In this document: piece after piece, positions 1 through 9,405 of the stretch | Position numbering within the stretch: position 1 is the first letter of the stretch | How the letters are laid out: each line of letters begins with the position of its first letter | Assembly: GCA_030584085.1 (NCBI GenBank) | Contig: CP129490.1 | Location: 2,699,511-2,763,510, forward strand | Direction: 5' to 3' | Source of the DNA: Melioribacteraceae bacterium | GTDB taxonomy: Bacteria; Bacteroidota; Ignavibacteria; Ignavibacteriales; Melioribacteraceae | DNA: 64,000 nucleotides | Position numbers and translations under genes: made by a program | Notes under the pieces: generated by a model | The model's input: only the letters and a program-made list of their open reading frames with translations | The model's database searches: none | Told to the model about the DNA's origin: nothing

Positions 1-2
1 AC

Positions 3-677
3 GGTTACATAGTTCATCCGGATTCACCATCTGAATTAATTGCAAATGTTTTTAAAACACGTTTGCAAAACAAAGGTATTGAAGTTTTAGGAAGTGCAGT
101 TTCCGGTGCTACACCATTATCGGTAATTGAATTAGCTACATCAAGAAATTCCTTTGCAATTTTGGTTGATCGAGTTAACAAAAGAAGCGATAATTATCTT
201 GCAGAAAATTTATTCAAAATCATTGGTGCGGAATTTAGCAACAAACAGGGTAATTCATTTTATGCTACACAAGCAATTCTGTCATTCCTAGATGAAAATG
301 ATATTTATAATGAAGGCACTGTATTGGTTGATGGTTCGGGGATCTCAAGATTCAATAAAACATCAACAGCATCGATTGTAAGTTTGCTTGAGTTCATGTA
401 CCTAGACATCAACAATTTTGATTTCTACTTTAACTCGTTAGCAATTTCCGGAAGAGACGGAACTTTGGAAAATCGAATGTATGAATCAAACGCCTACTTA
501 AACTTTAGAGGTAAAACCGGTTCATTGAATGGCGTATCTTCTTTGTCCGGATATTTAACAACAAAATCGAACCGTGATTTAATCATAAGCATAATTATTA
601 ACTTTAAGTCAAAAGGTGGAAATTACTACAAATCACTTCAGGATAGAATTATTTCTTATTTGGCGGAGAGTTTATAA
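3..677 (+). CDS. dacB: D-alanyl-D-alanine carboxypeptidase/endopeptidase (PBP4, peptidase S13), C-terminal part
   Basis: The reading frame is open from the window edge (frame starting at base 3), so the N-terminal part with the SxxK nucleophile lies outside. The visible 224 codons hold the later S13 active-site motifs: SDN in RSDNYLAENLFKIIG (SxN motif) and KTG in FRGKTGSLNGVSS, with the family-typical DGSGISRFN between them. PBP4 enzymes act in the periplasm, trimming or cross-cleaving peptidoglycan stem peptides. A TTG at 63 could open a shorter frame but would cut into the domain, so it is not used. The gene ends at TAA 675-677 and faces secG across a shared terminator. Family assignment is firm; the endopeptidase/carboxypeptidase balance cannot be told. 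Confidence 0.88.
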   Translation, partial: GYIVHPDSPSELIANVFKTRLQNKGIEVLGSAVSGATPLSVIELATSRNSFAILVDRVNKRSDNYLAENLFKIIGAEFSNKQGNSFYATQAILSFLDENDIYNEGTVLVDGSGISRFNKTSTASIVSLLEFMYLDINNFDFYFNSLAISGRDGTLENRMYESNAYLNFRGKTGSLNGVSSLSGYLTTKSNRDLIISIIINFKSKGGNYYKSLQDRIISYLAESL

Positions 678-679
678 AA

Positions 680-699
680 AATCCCGCCTAAGCGGGATT
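680..699. terminator. Bidirectional rho-independent terminator between dacB and secG
   Basis: A perfect 8-bp stem AATCCCGC/GCGGGATT closes a CTAA loop. T-rich sequence follows on the plus strand and A-rich sequence precedes it, giving a U-tract on the minus strand too. It sits between the convergent stop codons, so it can end both transcripts. Confidence 0.85.
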
Positions 700-704
700 A
701 ATTT

Positions 705-1070
705 TTATTGATTATCCGGTTGTTCTTGTTGAGTTTCGGTTGATGGAGCTGTTGGAGGAGGTAAAGCCGGAGTTGTAGGAACCGATTGTTGTTGTGAACT
801 TTGAATAATACTTTCTCTTTGCTGATCAACTGAAGACGGTAAGAAAAATAAATTGATCAAAATTGCAAGCACAAGCATTGAACCACCCAACCACCAAGTT
901 GCTTTACTTAAAAAGTCAGCCGTTCTTCTAGTACCGAACATTTGACCCATATTTCCAACACCGCCGCCAATTGCACCGGATAAACCTTCACCCTTACCGG
1001 ATTGAAGTAAAACAATAATTATCAGCATCGCTGCAATAATTACCGATAAAACTACTAATAAAGTGTACAT
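705..1070 (-). CDS. secG: Preprotein translocase subunit SecG
   Basis: A 121-aa inner-membrane protein of the SecYEG channel. It starts MYTLLVVLSVIIAAMLIIIV, has the SecG signature VLLQSGKGEGLSGAIGG with the glycine-rich GNMGQMFGTRRTADFLSKAT segment, then a second membrane span and a Q/P/T-rich tail. The start is the ATG at 1070, preceded by AGGAGA about 5 nt upstream. The frame can be extended to 1121 but would run into the tRNA gene, so the longer version is rejected. It lies 21 nt downstream of the tRNA on the same strand and may share its transcript. The disordered tail is longer than in enteric SecG. Confidence 0.95.
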   Translation of the reverse strand: MYTLLVVLSVIIAAMLIIIVLLQSGKGEGLSGAIGGGVGNMGQMFGTRRTADFLSKATWWLGGSMLVLAILINLFFLPSSVDQQRESIIQSSQQQSVPTTPALPPPTAPSTETQQEQPDNQ

Positions 1071-1091
1071 TTTTTCTCCTAATCGTTTCTG

Positions 1092-1165
1092 TAGCGGGGG
1101 AGGGATTCGAACCCCCGACACGTGGATTATGATTCCACTGCTCTAACCTACTGAGCTACCCCGCC
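1092..1165 (-). tRNA. tRNA-Met (anticodon CAU), elongator type
   Basis: The minus strand folds as a 74-nt tRNA. The acceptor arm is GGCGGGG against CCCCGCT with a G1-U72 pair and discriminator A73. The D arm contains TAGCTCAG and GGTTAGAGC. The anticodon stem GTGGA/TCCAC holds the loop ATCATAA (anticodon CAT). The T arm contains GGTTCGAATCC. CCA is not encoded. A paired position 1-72 and no GGG/CCC anticodon stem argue against initiator tRNA. A lysidine-modified tRNA-Ile2, which also carries CAU, is less likely but cannot be fully excluded from sequence alone. Confidence 0.93.
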
Positions 1166-1184
1166 TCAAAAAACACAGATTGTA

Positions 1185-1213
1185 AATATATTACTATGAG
1201 TCGGAAACTTCAA
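1185..1213 (-). promoter_or_regulatory. Candidate promoter for tRNA-Met/secG
   Basis: On the minus strand TTGAAG (1208-1213) is followed after 17 nt by TATATT (1185-1190), 19 nt before the tRNA 5' end. The -10 region also reads TATATTTA, near the Bacteroidota TAnnTTTG box. Position and spacing support it; no experimental support. Confidence 0.4.
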
Positions 1214-1227
1214 GTATTTGATTTTCC

Positions 1228-2064
1228 TTAAATCTTCGTTTTGATATTCTTCTGATATTCCTCTCTGAATATTCCCGGGTGCTCATTATCGGTATAAGAG
1301 CGGATTTCCAATCCACTTTCCTTCAATCTTTGCTCTGTTGTATTGATTCTATCGACCGGATCCGGATGAGTTGAGAGAAACGTAGCTATTCCCCCACCAC
1401 CGGATGACACTTTTCCGTCATCTCTTAATTTTTCGAAAAAGAATTTTACTCCGCCGGGATAATATCTTGTCGATTGCAGATAAATCACAGCATATTTATC
1501 AGATTCATCTTCTGCTGATCGGCTGTTTGCAAGTAATGTTAATCCGGAAAATAGATTTGCCACGATTACACTAATTTGTGAGGGATTGTTACCCAAAGCT
1601 AAATTTGCTAATAATTGCAGACCATATGCGTTCGTAATTCTTTGTGTAGCATGTCTTCTTTCAACATGCGCAATTTCATGTGCGATAACTCCGGCTAAAG
1701 CAGCTTCCGAATCCAGATAATTTATTAATCCAGTATAAAGGTAAACATAACCACCCGGCACCGCAAAAGCATTTAGTGTTGAATCGTTTTCAATTATTTC
1801 CAATTGGTAATTGTAAACTGTCTCTTTTTGTACTTCCGGAGATTGTAAAACATGATCAAATATTCTTTCCTTTATATACTTTTTTACCTGAGGATTTTTA
1901 TTGTAGATAGGATATTCTTTAGGATTAGCTTTTATCTCGGAATCAAATTGTTGACCTAAAGCAACTTCATCCTGATCGGAAAAAAGATTCACTCCGGTAC
2001 CACATGCCACTAAAAATATCAACAGCCACAAGACGCTATATTTTTTTGAAAAATATTTTCTCAT
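1228..2064 (-). CDS. M48-family zinc metalloprotease, lipoprotein (BepA/LoiP-like)
   Basis: A 278-aa protein with an N-terminal lipobox (LVAC, Cys21), so probably membrane-anchored in the periplasm. The zinc motif HEIAH is at residues 129-133 and the third ligand Glu is near 185 in SRSAEDESDKYA. The C-terminal STHPDPVDRI matches the M48 family. Family members perform quality control of envelope proteins. The ATG at 2064 has AAGAGG just upstream. It is the last gene of a likely operon with the permease (12-nt gap), obgE and the acidic protein. There is no TPR extension, so the protein is shorter than BepA. Confidence 0.88.
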   Translation of the reverse strand: MRKYFSKKYSVLWLLIFLVACGTGVNLFSDQDEVALGQQFDSEIKANPKEYPIYNKNPQVKKYIKERIFDHVLQSPEVQKETVYNYQLEIIENDSTLNAFAVPGGYVYLYTGLINYLDSEAALAGVIAHEIAHVERRHATQRITNAYGLQLLANLALGNNPSQISVIVANLFSGLTLLANSRSAEDESDKYAVIYLQSTRYYPGGVKFFFEKLRDDGKVSSGGGGIATFLSTHPDPVDRINTTEQRLKESGLEIRSYTDNEHPGIFREEYQKNIKTKI

Positions 2065-2076
2065 TTTTTCCTCTTC

Positions 2077-3087
2077 TCAATTAAATAAACTAAATCTTTT
2101 TCTAAGCAAATATATGAAAACAGGTGCTCCGATTAGAGCAGTTATAGCACCTACCGGAAGTTCTGATGGAGCCATCAGACTTCTAGCAAAAAGATCAGCA
2201 AGAATTAAATAAGATGCCCCTAATAAGAAAGATGCCGGAATAACAATTCGATTATCAATTCCAAAAATCAGTCGCACAATATGTGGAACAAGTAACCCTA
2301 CAAATCCAATTATTCCACTAACGGACACAGCGGCTCCTACAATTATACTAGCAATTATATATGAAAAATTTTTAACAAACGGTGCGTTTATGCCCAATTG
2401 CTGGGCTGTCTTTGAACCCAATGCCAGTGTATTGTATTTCTGAGAGAAAAAAAACAGAACAACCGATCCAATCAATACAATTGGAAGTACAATCAGCACC
2501 TCATTCATTCCGCTAAAACTCAAATTTCCGATCAACCAAAATACTGCAGTACGTAGCGAGTCTTCCAGAATTGTCAGCATTAACAAAATTAACGCGGAGA
2601 AAAATGCACCTATTACAACACCTGTTAACAATAATATATTTGGTTCAAGTTCACCAAAACGTTGACCTAAATAAAAAACTAAAAATACGACGAGCATAGC
2701 TCCGGCGAATGCAAAAATTTGAGTATAGAAAAAAGCCAAGCCGAGAACTAATGATAAAATTGCTCCAAATGTACCTCCGCTGGATATTCCCAAGATATAT
2801 GGTTCTGCAAGTGGATTCATCAACAATGCTTGAAAAACCGCACCGGAAATAGCTAATCCACCGCCTACAGTAACCGCTAACAGAACTCGAGGTAATCTTA
2901 TATCAATAATGATGCTTTTAATTCCTTGATCAACATCACCACCAAAGAATGAACGAATTAATTGATCGAATGAAACATCAACAGAACCTATCGATAGTCC
3001 TAAAAAAATCGATAAGAGTAATAGAATTTTTAGTGAGCCAATGATTAATAAAAATTTGGCGGGAGTTAACTGTTGATCTGATGCCAT
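2077..3087 (-). CDS. FecCD/BtuC-family ABC transporter permease (iron-chelate or cobalamin)
   Basis: A 336-aa, very hydrophobic inner-membrane protein with the family hallmarks IRLPRVLLA, GAVFQALLMNPLAEPYILG and the cytoplasmic-loop/helix segment GIIGFVGLLVPHIVRLIFG. About ten membrane helices are expected. BtuC/FhuB/FepD permeases form the pore of type II ABC importers for corrinoids, heme or siderophores. No binding protein or ATPase gene is adjacent, so the substrate is open. The first 22 nt overlap the 3' end of obgE, so translation is probably coupled. The cobalamin riboswitch seven kb away makes corrinoid transport attractive but does not prove it. Confidence 0.85.
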   Translation of the reverse strand: MASDQQLTPAKFLLIIGSLKILLLLSIFLGLSIGSVDVSFDQLIRSFFGGDVDQGIKSIIIDIRLPRVLLAVTVGGGLAISGAVFQALLMNPLAEPYILGISSGGTFGAILSLVLGLAFFYTQIFAFAGAMLVVFLVFYLGQRFGELEPNILLLTGVVIGAFFSALILLMLTILEDSLRTAVFWLIGNLSFSGMNEVLIVLPIVLIGSVVLFFFSQKYNTLALGSKTAQQLGINAPFVKNFSYIIASIIVGAAVSVSGIIGFVGLLVPHIVRLIFGIDNRIVIPASFLLGASYLILADLFARSLMAPSELPVGAITALIGAPVFIYLLRKRFSLFN

Positions 3088-4052
3088 AGGTAATCCAATA
3101 ATTTTGGAATTCCCTTTCCGGAAACTGATGAGATAAAGAAAACTTTTTTATCGGCTTCGGGAAATTTGATTTTACTCAATTCTTTGATTTCTTCGTCACC
3201 AAGCAGATCACATTTTGAAATCGCAACAATTTTTTTCTTCTCACTTAAAACTTCAGAATACTCATTCAACTCATTTAGCAGAATTTCATATTCTTTGTGA
3301 TAATCTTCTGCAGCAATATCAATTAATATCAAAAGAATTTTTGTTCTCTCGATATGCTGTAAGAATTTATGCCCAAGACCTTTTCCTTGATGCGCGCCTT
3401 CAATTATTCCCGGAATATCTGCTACTACAAATGTGTTAAAATCCTTATGTTTAACAATTCCGAGGTTCGGCTCCAAAGTAGTGAAAGGATAATCCGCAAT
3501 TTTAGGTTTAGCAGCAGAAACTGAAGAAATAAAAGTTGATTTACCGGCATTCGGGAAACCCACTAAACCAACATCTGCAATCAGTTTAAGCTCAAGTTCA
3601 ACATAAAATTCTTCTCCGGGCTTACCGCTTTCGGCTTTACGCGGCGCTTGATTTGTTGATGTTGCAAAGTTGCTGTTACCTTTACCACCTTTACCGCCGA
3701 ATGCAATAATTACAGTTTGCTGATCTTCAGTTAAATCGGCTAGAACTTCATCCGTCTGATCATCTTTTATTAATGTTCCAACAGGCACTTTGACAATTAT
3801 ATCTTGTCCATTTTTCCCATCTTTTAGTGCGCTGCCACCGGGTGCACCGTCTTCGGCAATACATTTCTTTTTATACTTGAAGTCAAGTAAAGTATGAAGA
3901 TTCCTATCGGCAATAAAGATTACATCGCCGCCTTTACCGCCATTTCCACCGGAAGGTCCACCTTTGGGTACAAATTTTTCGCGACGAAACGCGACTGCTC
4001 CGTTGCCGCCTTTACCGGATTTTACAAATATTTTCGCTGTATCTATAAACAT
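3066..4052 (-). CDS. obgE: GTPase Obg (ribosome-assembly/stress GTPase)
   Basis: A 328-aa protein with the glycine-rich Obg fold at residues 1-158 (KSGKGGNGAVAFRREKF, GGPSGGNGGKGG), then a G domain: G1 GFPNAGKST (165-173), G2 around the TT at 191-192, G3 DIPG (212-215), and G4 as SKCD instead of NKxD, as in many Obg proteins. It ends soon after the G domain with no C-terminal OCT domain. Obg binds the 50S subunit and supports late ribosome assembly. The start ATG lies 2 nt after the stop of the upstream acidic-protein gene, with no separate Shine-Dalgarno, pointing to translational coupling. The 3' end overlaps the permease gene. Confidence 0.96.
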   Translation of the reverse strand: MFIDTAKIFVKSGKGGNGAVAFRREKFVPKGGPSGGNGGKGGDVIFIADRNLHTLLDFKYKKKCIAEDGAPGGSALKDGKNGQDIIVKVPVGTLIKDDQTDEVLADLTEDQQTVIIAFGGKGGKGNSNFATSTNQAPRKAESGKPGEEFYVELELKLIADVGLVGFPNAGKSTFISSVSAAKPKIADYPFTTLEPNLGIVKHKDFNTFVVADIPGIIEGAHQGKGLGHKFLQHIERTKILLILIDIAAEDYHKEYEILLNELNEYSEVLSEKKKIVAISKCDLLGDEEIKELSKIKFPEADKKVFFISSVSGKGIPKLLDYLWHQINS

Positions 4053-4054
4053 GT

Positions 4055-5947
4055 TTAATTCTGATCAAAGTATTCTGAAATGATATCTCTAAATGTCTGT
4101 GCTTCTTTAGAGGAAGGATTAACTTGGTTAACTTCAAAAATTTCTTGCAAGGTACCGAATGCTTCTTGTCTGCTTGAAGAATCACAAATTCTTTCTATTG
4201 CATTTGCGAATTCCTCCATATCGTAATCAAATATTACTTCAATTATTCTTGTCATATTTCTATTTTCTAAAAGATCGGCAATATCAATTCTTTTTGAAAA
4301 ACTTTGTGTACCGAAATCTTTTATAAATTCGTCCTCTATACCTGAATCTTTTTTAGGAATAAGTGTATCGTCAAATAAGTTTTGTTGAGCAATTTCTTCA
4401 TCTGACCCAACTTCATCTTCATCCGTTTCATTTTCTATATCAACCTCAAGTTCATCTTCACTATCTTCTAATTCTTCCTCGGGTAAATCTTCATCGGTAA
4501 TATATTCTTCATCAGCTTCATCTTTGATTTCAGTATCGCTAATTGGAAAGCTATAATCATCATCTACTTCAGCAGGCATATCGTATGATTTCGGCTCCTC
4601 AATTATGAGATCCGGTTCATCTTCTTCAAGTTCGTTATCATCTTTCTGCTCTTCATCTTCTACAAACTCGGATTTTTCCTCTTCATCCGTGTATTCTAAA
4701 ATATCATGTTCATTGGGTTCCTCTTCGTTTTCAGAGATTACCTCAGGAATTACATTATCATCCCTATCGTTATCTTCATAATCGTCAACTGATAATATCA
4801 CCTCTGTATTTTCTTCAGCTTGATCCAATAGATACTCTGCAGGATCATCTGCTTCTGCTAATTCGCTGATTTCTTCACTTTGATTTTCTTCTTCTAAGAT
4901 TTCATCATCTTGAATTTGATCATCCAACTCAACTTCCTCTTCTTCGAAATTAGAGACTTCTTTTTCTTTGTTCGATCTGAGTTTAATTTCTACATCATCT
5001 TCAAAAGTCTTCCGTTCAATTAAATCATCATGTGATTCAGTAAATTCTTCTCTTTCCTCAATCTCTTCATCATGTTCTTCGGGTTGAATTTCTTCCTCTT
5101 TAGTTTCGAATACTTCTTCAGTTTGTTGTTCTTGAACTTTCTCTACTTTAATCTCATCTTTCCTCTCGATTTCAATAATTTCTGTTTTCGGAATAGCCAA
5201 GCCAAGTAAAATATTTCTTAAATCATTCGCATCAATTTTATTCTTTGTTTCCCCCGCCAGTTTATTTTGTAATAAATCTATGTGAGATTCAAGATTTTTT
5301 TCCTTTAGAAAAACCGCTATCGCTTGCAGAGGTATTGCTTTTTGATTCATTGAACCGATATTAAAAAACGAAGACATTGATTTAACTGCTGATTCAAGGA
5401 TATCATTTCCATAAGATTGCAAACTTACATTATCGAATTTTACAAGCAAATTGCTAAATTCGTCTTTACCAAGTGTGATTAATTTTTTCTTATCAAAATA
5501 ATTTCTAATTACTTTTATAAGATGTTTATAAAAATAAGCGTAGTTAAGAATTTGATTGATCTCGGCAACACTTGTGGACTCAGCATTATCAAAAATTAAT
5601 TTTTTAAGCGACCAGTTTGGTCTAATCAAGTAATTAACATTGAATGAAGTTGCGTGAAGTATAACTTTACTTAAAAAGTCCGTTGAAAATTTCTTCTCTT
5701 TCTTTATTTCATCGGCAATCTTGTGAAAATGCTTTGAAATCTGTGGTCCGGAATAATCGAACATAGAATGCTTTAAAAGAGTTTGTCTATCCTCAAAAAT
5801 TCTATATTCAATTTCGGCTGATATATATTGTAGAATTGCCGGATGAATTCCTAGTGGAAGTAATTCAGAAAAAGTAGCAGTTGAACCAAGTTTCTTTACT
5901 TTATTAGAATTAAAATCGTAAATAAATTTTACTTCGCGTTCAAGCAT
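4055..5947 (-). CDS. Uncharacterised protein with a long acidic central region, coupled to obgE
   Basis: I do not recognise a family. The 630-aa product has no signal peptide or membrane span, so it is probably cytoplasmic. Residues 1 to about 265 look globular and mostly helical. Residues about 265-530 are almost only Glu/Asp with scattered hydrophobics, likely disordered. A conserved-looking helical end of about 90 residues follows (DLLENRNMTRIIEVIFDYD). The ATG at 5947 has no clear Shine-Dalgarno. The stop is 2 nt before obgE, making it the first gene of the operon. Such a polyanionic protein next to a ribosome-assembly GTPase could bind ribosomal proteins or act as a scaffold; that is speculation from context. 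Confidence 0.8.
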   Translation of the reverse strand: MLEREVKFIYDFNSNKVKKLGSTATFSELLPLGIHPAILQYISAEIEYRIFEDRQTLLKHSMFDYSGPQISKHFHKIADEIKKEKKFSTDFLSKVILHATSFNVNYLIRPNWSLKKLIFDNAESTSVAEINQILNYAYFYKHLIKVIRNYFDKKKLITLGKDEFSNLLVKFDNVSLQSYGNDILESAVKSMSSFFNIGSMNQKAIPLQAIAVFLKEKNLESHIDLLQNKLAGETKNKIDANDLRNILLGLAIPKTEIIEIERKDEIKVEKVQEQQTEEVFETKEEEIQPEEHDEEIEEREEFTESHDDLIERKTFEDDVEIKLRSNKEKEVSNFEEEEVELDDQIQDDEILEEENQSEEISELAEADDPAEYLLDQAEENTEVILSVDDYEDNDRDDNVIPEVISENEEEPNEHDILEYTDEEEKSEFVEDEEQKDDNELEEDEPDLIIEEPKSYDMPAEVDDDYSFPISDTEIKDEADEEYITDEDLPEEELEDSEDELEVDIENETDEDEVGSDEEIAQQNLFDDTLIPKKDSGIEDEFIKDFGTQSFSKRIDIADLLENRNMTRIIEVIFDYDMEEFANAIERICDSSSRQEAFGTLQEIFEVNQVNPSSKEAQTFRDIISEYFDQN

Positions 5948-6002
5948 GGCAATCTTTAGTTTTATGGATAGATCAAAGATATATTATAGTAAAACTAAAA
6001 GA

Positions 6003-6032
6003 AAAAATCCCGATTAAATTAACCGGGATTTT
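6003..6032 (-). terminator. Terminator of the sdhCAB operon
   Basis: On the minus strand, just after the sdhB stop, AAAATCCCG and CGGGATTTT form a 9-bp stem around an 11-nt loop, followed by a T-run. It separates sdhB from the acidic-protein operon on the same strand. Confidence 0.85.
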
Positions 6033-6056
6033 AATTTTGTGATTTCTTAACTAAAA

Positions 6057-6827
6057 CTATGCTTCAACTTCTTTTGATTTTATTTTAGAAACAAGATAAT
6101 CTCTATTCATTCTGGCTATATTAATTACAGAAATTCCTTTTGGACATTCAGCTTCACACGCATAGGTATTTGTGCAAGAACCAAAACCCGCTTCATCCAT
6201 AGCGGCAACCATATTTTGAACTCGCTCGTATCTTTCAGGTTGACCTTGCGGTAAGAGCGAAAATTGCGAAACTTTTGCACCAACAAATAACATTGCGGAA
6301 GCATTCTTACAAGCCGCAACACAAGCACCGCAACCAATGCACTCTGCTGCATCCAATGCTAATGATGCAATCTCTTTAGGAATTAAAATTGCATTTGCAT
6401 CGGGGGCACTCCCTGTATTAAATGAAGTATAACCACCTGCCTGCTGAATTAAATCAAAACCTGATCGATCAACGACAAGATCTTTAATAATTGGAAATGC
6501 TTTCGCACGGAACGGTTCAATGTAAATTGTTTCTCCGTCTTTAAATGTCCTCATATGTACTTGGCATGTAGCTGTTTTGGGTTTTTCGCCATGCGGATGT
6601 CCATTAATAACCAAACCACAAGTGCCACATATACCTTCGCGGCAGTCACTTTCAAATGCGATTGGAATCTTACCTTCCTTTTCAAGTTTATTGTTTAACT
6701 CATCAAGCATTTCAAGAATTGAAGAGTGAGGTGAAACCGAAACTTTAAATATTTCAAAACGACCTTTAACCTTCGGAGATTCTTGTCGCCATATATGTAA
6801 TGTCAAATTAATGTGTTTTTCGCTCAT
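6057..6827 (-). CDS. sdhB: Succinate dehydrogenase / fumarate reductase iron-sulfur subunit
   Basis: A 256-aa subunit carrying three Fe-S clusters that move electrons from the flavoprotein to the membrane subunit. The [2Fe-2S] ligands are Cys62, 67, 70 and 88 (DCREGICGTC). The second domain has CIGCGACVAAC (Cys163, 166, 169, 173) and CTNTYACEAECP (Cys218, 224, 228), supplying the [4Fe-4S] and [3Fe-4S] sites. The start ATG shares its A with the sdhA stop (TAATG at 6825-6829), so it is translationally coupled. It is the last gene of sdhCAB and is followed by a strong terminator. Direction of catalysis (oxidation or fumarate reduction) cannot be told from sequence. Confidence 0.96.
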   Translation of the reverse strand: MSEKHINLTLHIWRQESPKVKGRFEIFKVSVSPHSSILEMLDELNNKLEKEGKIPIAFESDCREGICGTCGLVINGHPHGEKPKTATCQVHMRTFKDGETIYIEPFRAKAFPIIKDLVVDRSGFDLIQQAGGYTSFNTGSAPDANAILIPKEIASLALDAAECIGCGACVAACKNASAMLFVGAKVSQFSLLPQGQPERYERVQNMVAAMDEAGFGSCTNTYACEAECPKGISVINIARMNRDYLVSKIKSKEVEA

Positions 6828-8737
6828 TACTTATAACTCCTTGTAGCTAATTCAACATATTCAAAGTTTAGGTCTTCTTTGTGAAGATTCCATTTACCTG
6901 CTTCGACATATTCCCACGCTGCAACGTATGAAAATTCTTCGTCGTTACGAACGGCTTCGCCGTCTTCTGTTTGATGTTCTTCACGGAAATGTGCACCGCA
7001 AGATTCATCTCTGTTAAGTGCATCAACAGCCATAAGTTCGCCTAGTTCGAGGAAGTCAGCTACTCTACCAGCACGTTCTAAGTTCTGGTTAAGTTCTTCC
7101 GCTTTTCCTGTAACCTTAACATCCTTCCAGAATTCCTCACGAAGATTTTTAATATCTTGTATTACTTTTTTCAAACCGGCATCGTCTCGTGACATACCAA
7201 CTTTATCTATTAGTAAATCACCTAGTTTTCTGTGAATTTCATCTACAGTCTGCGAACCGTTAATTGAAAGCAGCTTGTTTGTCATTTCTTCAACACTCTT
7301 TTCGACTTCCTTAAATTCCTGTCGGTTTACATCAACCTTCTCCGGTTTTGTGGATCCAAAATAATTGCCTATCGAGTAAGGAATAACGAAGTATCCATCG
7401 GCTAAGCCTTGCATAAGTGCACTTGCTCCCAGTCTGTTTGCCCCGTGATCGGAGAAATTGGCTTCACCGGCAACAAACAATCCGGGTATGTTGCTCATCA
7501 AATTATAATCAACCCATAAGCCGCCCATAGTGTAGTGAGGAGCTGGGTAAATCTGCATCGGTACCTTGTATGGATTTTCACCGGTTATGTTTTCATACAT
7601 TTCGAACAAGTTACCGTATTTTTCTCGAACCGCGTCAACACCAATTCTCTTAATTGCATCTGCAAAATCTAGATAAACAGCTCTTCCTCCATTCACTCCT
7701 TTTCCTTCATCGCAGACATATTTTGCACTTCGAGATGAAATATCTCTCGGTGCTAAATTACCGAATGAAGGATATCTTCTTTCGAGATAATAATCTCTTT
7801 CCTCTTCGGGAATTTGATCAGGCGGTCTGTGATCTCCGGGTTTAGCCGGGACCCAAATTCGTCCATCGTTTCTGAGACTTTCGCTCATCAAAACTAATTT
7901 GGATTGACCTTCACCGTGAACCGGCAATGCGGTTGGATGAATTTGAGTAAAACATGGATTTGCAAACACTGCACCTTTTTTGTGTACACGCCAAATTGCC
8001 GTTGCGTTGCAGTTCATTGCACTTGTTGAAAGAAAGAAAACATTTGAGTAACCGCCTGTTGCAAGAATAACTGCTTGCGCAGAAAAACTTTCGACTTTAC
8101 CGGTAACCAAATCACGTACCGTTATACCTACTGCTCTTCCATCCGCAATTACAACATCGAGCATTTCTTTTCTGTGATAAACTTGAACGTTACCTCGTTT
8201 GATTTCTTTATTTAGTGAACTGTAGGCACCGAGAAGTAATTGCTGTCCGGTTTCACCGCGAGCATAAAATGTTCTGGAAACTTGAGCTCCACCAAATGAA
8301 CGGTTTGCTAAAGTACCGCCGTATTCTCTTGCGAATGGAACTCCTTGTGCAACGCATTGATCAATAATATTATTACTTACTTCGGCTAATCTATGAACGT
8401 TTGCTTCGCGAGATCGAAAATCGCCGCCTTTTACCGTATCATAAAATAATCTATAAACCGAGTCGCCGTCATTTTGATAATTTTTTGCAGCATTGATTCC
8501 ACCTTGGGCTGCGATGGAGTGAGCACGTCTACTGGAATCATGATAAGTAAATGCTTTTACTTTATATCCCAATTCTCCCAAAGTTGCTGCTGCCGCTGCA
8601 CCGGCTAGACCAGTACCCACAACAATCACATCAAACTTTCTTTTATTAGCGGGATTGACCAACTTCATATTGAACTTATGGTTAGTCCACTTTTCCGAGA
8701 TATGTCCTTCCGGTATTTTCGAATCAAGTTTAACCAT
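6827..8737 (-). CDS. sdhA: Succinate dehydrogenase / fumarate reductase flavoprotein subunit
   Basis: A 636-aa catalytic subunit that interconverts succinate and fumarate. The dinucleotide-binding motif [14 protein letters not shown] lies near residue 41. [15 protein letters not shown] places the covalent FAD histidine at His73. The active-site segments are [14 protein letters not shown] and, later, [11 protein letters not shown] and [15 protein letters not shown]. The C-terminal flavoprotein cap helices contain [18 protein letters not shown]. It starts with ATG overlapping the sdhC stop (TAATG), preceded by GGAGG. Length and motif set match the menaquinone-linked SdhCAB type found in Bacteroidota. 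Confidence 0.97.
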   Translation of the reverse strand: MVKLDSKIPEGHISEKWTNHKFNMKLVNPANKRKFDVIVVGTGLAGAAAAATLGELGYKVKAFTYHDSSRRAHSIAAQGGINAAKNYQNDGDSVYRLFYDTVKGGDFRSREANVHRLAEVSNNIIDQCVAQGVPFAREYGGTLANRSFGGAQVSRTFYARGETGQQLLLGAYSSLNKEIKRGNVQVYHRKEMLDVVIADGRAVGITVRDLVTGKVESFSAQAVILATGGYSNVFFLSTSAMNCNATAIWRVHKKGAVFANPCFTQIHPTALPVHGEGQSKLVLMSESLRNDGRIWVPAKPGDHRPPDQIPEEERDYYLERRYPSFGNLAPRDISSRSAKYVCDEGKGVNGGRAVYLDFADAIKRIGVDAVREKYGNLFEMYENITGENPYKVPMQIYPAPHYTMGGLWVDYNLMSNIPGLFVAGEANFSDHGANRLGASALMQGLADGYFVIPYSIGNYFGSTKPEKVDVNRQEFKEVEKSVEEMTNKLLSINGSQTVDEIHRKLGDLLIDKVGMSRDDAGLKKVIQDIKNLREEFWKDVKVTGKAEELNQNLERAGRVADFLELGELMAVDALNRDESCGAHFREEHQTEDGEAVRNDEEFSYVAAWEYVEAGKWNLHKEDLNFEYVELATRSYK

Positions 8738-9405
8738 TAGTTACCTCCGTAAAAAAATAAAAAATAAATTGGGATCGAAGCGAATCCTATTGTCATAACA
8801 GCTGCATAAATTAATCCGATTTTTTCTATCAGTGGAAAATATTTTTTATGATTCCATCCAAAAGTTTGGAATGCACTTTGAAAACCATGATTAAGATGAA
8901 ATCCAAGCAAAATCATAACCAAAATATAGAATACCGAATAGAAGATGCTGTTGGCAAAAGTATCCGCAACAAAATAATAGTAACTTTGATTTGCATGTGC
9001 CTCACCAAAATTAAATGAGTACCACATGGTGTTCAGATGTATTACTAAGAAAATAAAAATAATTGATCCGGTCTGGACCATAGTTCTGGAATACAAACTA
9101 CTATTTTTTGAAGAAGCATTTACAGCATAATTAATTGGTTTTGCTTTTTTGTTTTCATACCACAGTTTTATTCCGTTAAAAATATGCAGAATAAAAATTA
9201 GGGCTAAAATAACTTCAATAACTCTAATAAGCGGTTTGATACCGTCTAAACCTGCTACAACATTGGTGTAAAATTCAGGGCCAAGATACATTGATAAATT
9301 ATTGAGAAGATGAATAATCAAAAACAAGATTAAACAAATTCCTGTGACGGCCATAATAAATTTTTTACCAATAGAAGAACTGAGTGCTTCCGAGAGCCAG
9401 CCCAT
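8737..9405 (-). CDS. sdhC: Succinate dehydrogenase cytochrome b subunit (b558 type)
   Basis: A 222-aa membrane anchor with five predicted helices. Histidines suited to heme ligation lie in [34 protein letters not shown] and [21 protein letters not shown], fitting a di-heme single-chain anchor rather than the SdhC/SdhD pair. It passes electrons to (mena)quinone in the cytoplasmic membrane. This is the first gene of the operon. The ATG at 9405 is preceded by an unusually strong AAGGAGGAG, which fixes the start. Confidence 0.95.
   Translation of the reverse strand: MGWLSEALSSSIGKKFIMAVTGICLILFLIIHLLNNLSMYLGPEFYTNVVAGLDGIKPLIRVIEVILALIFILHIFNGIKLWYENKKAKPINYAVNASSKNSSLYSRTMVQTGSIIFIFLVIHLNTMWYSFNFGEAHANQSYYYFVADTFANSIFYSVFYILVMILLGFHLNHGFQSAFQTFGWNHKKYFPLIEKIGLIYAAVMTIGFASIPIYFLFFYGGN

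Noticed and set aside
1071-1121. Longer N-terminus for SecG
   Set aside because: The extension lies partly in the tRNA-Met gene and would add residues not seen in SecG. The ATG at 1070 has a clear AGGAGA.
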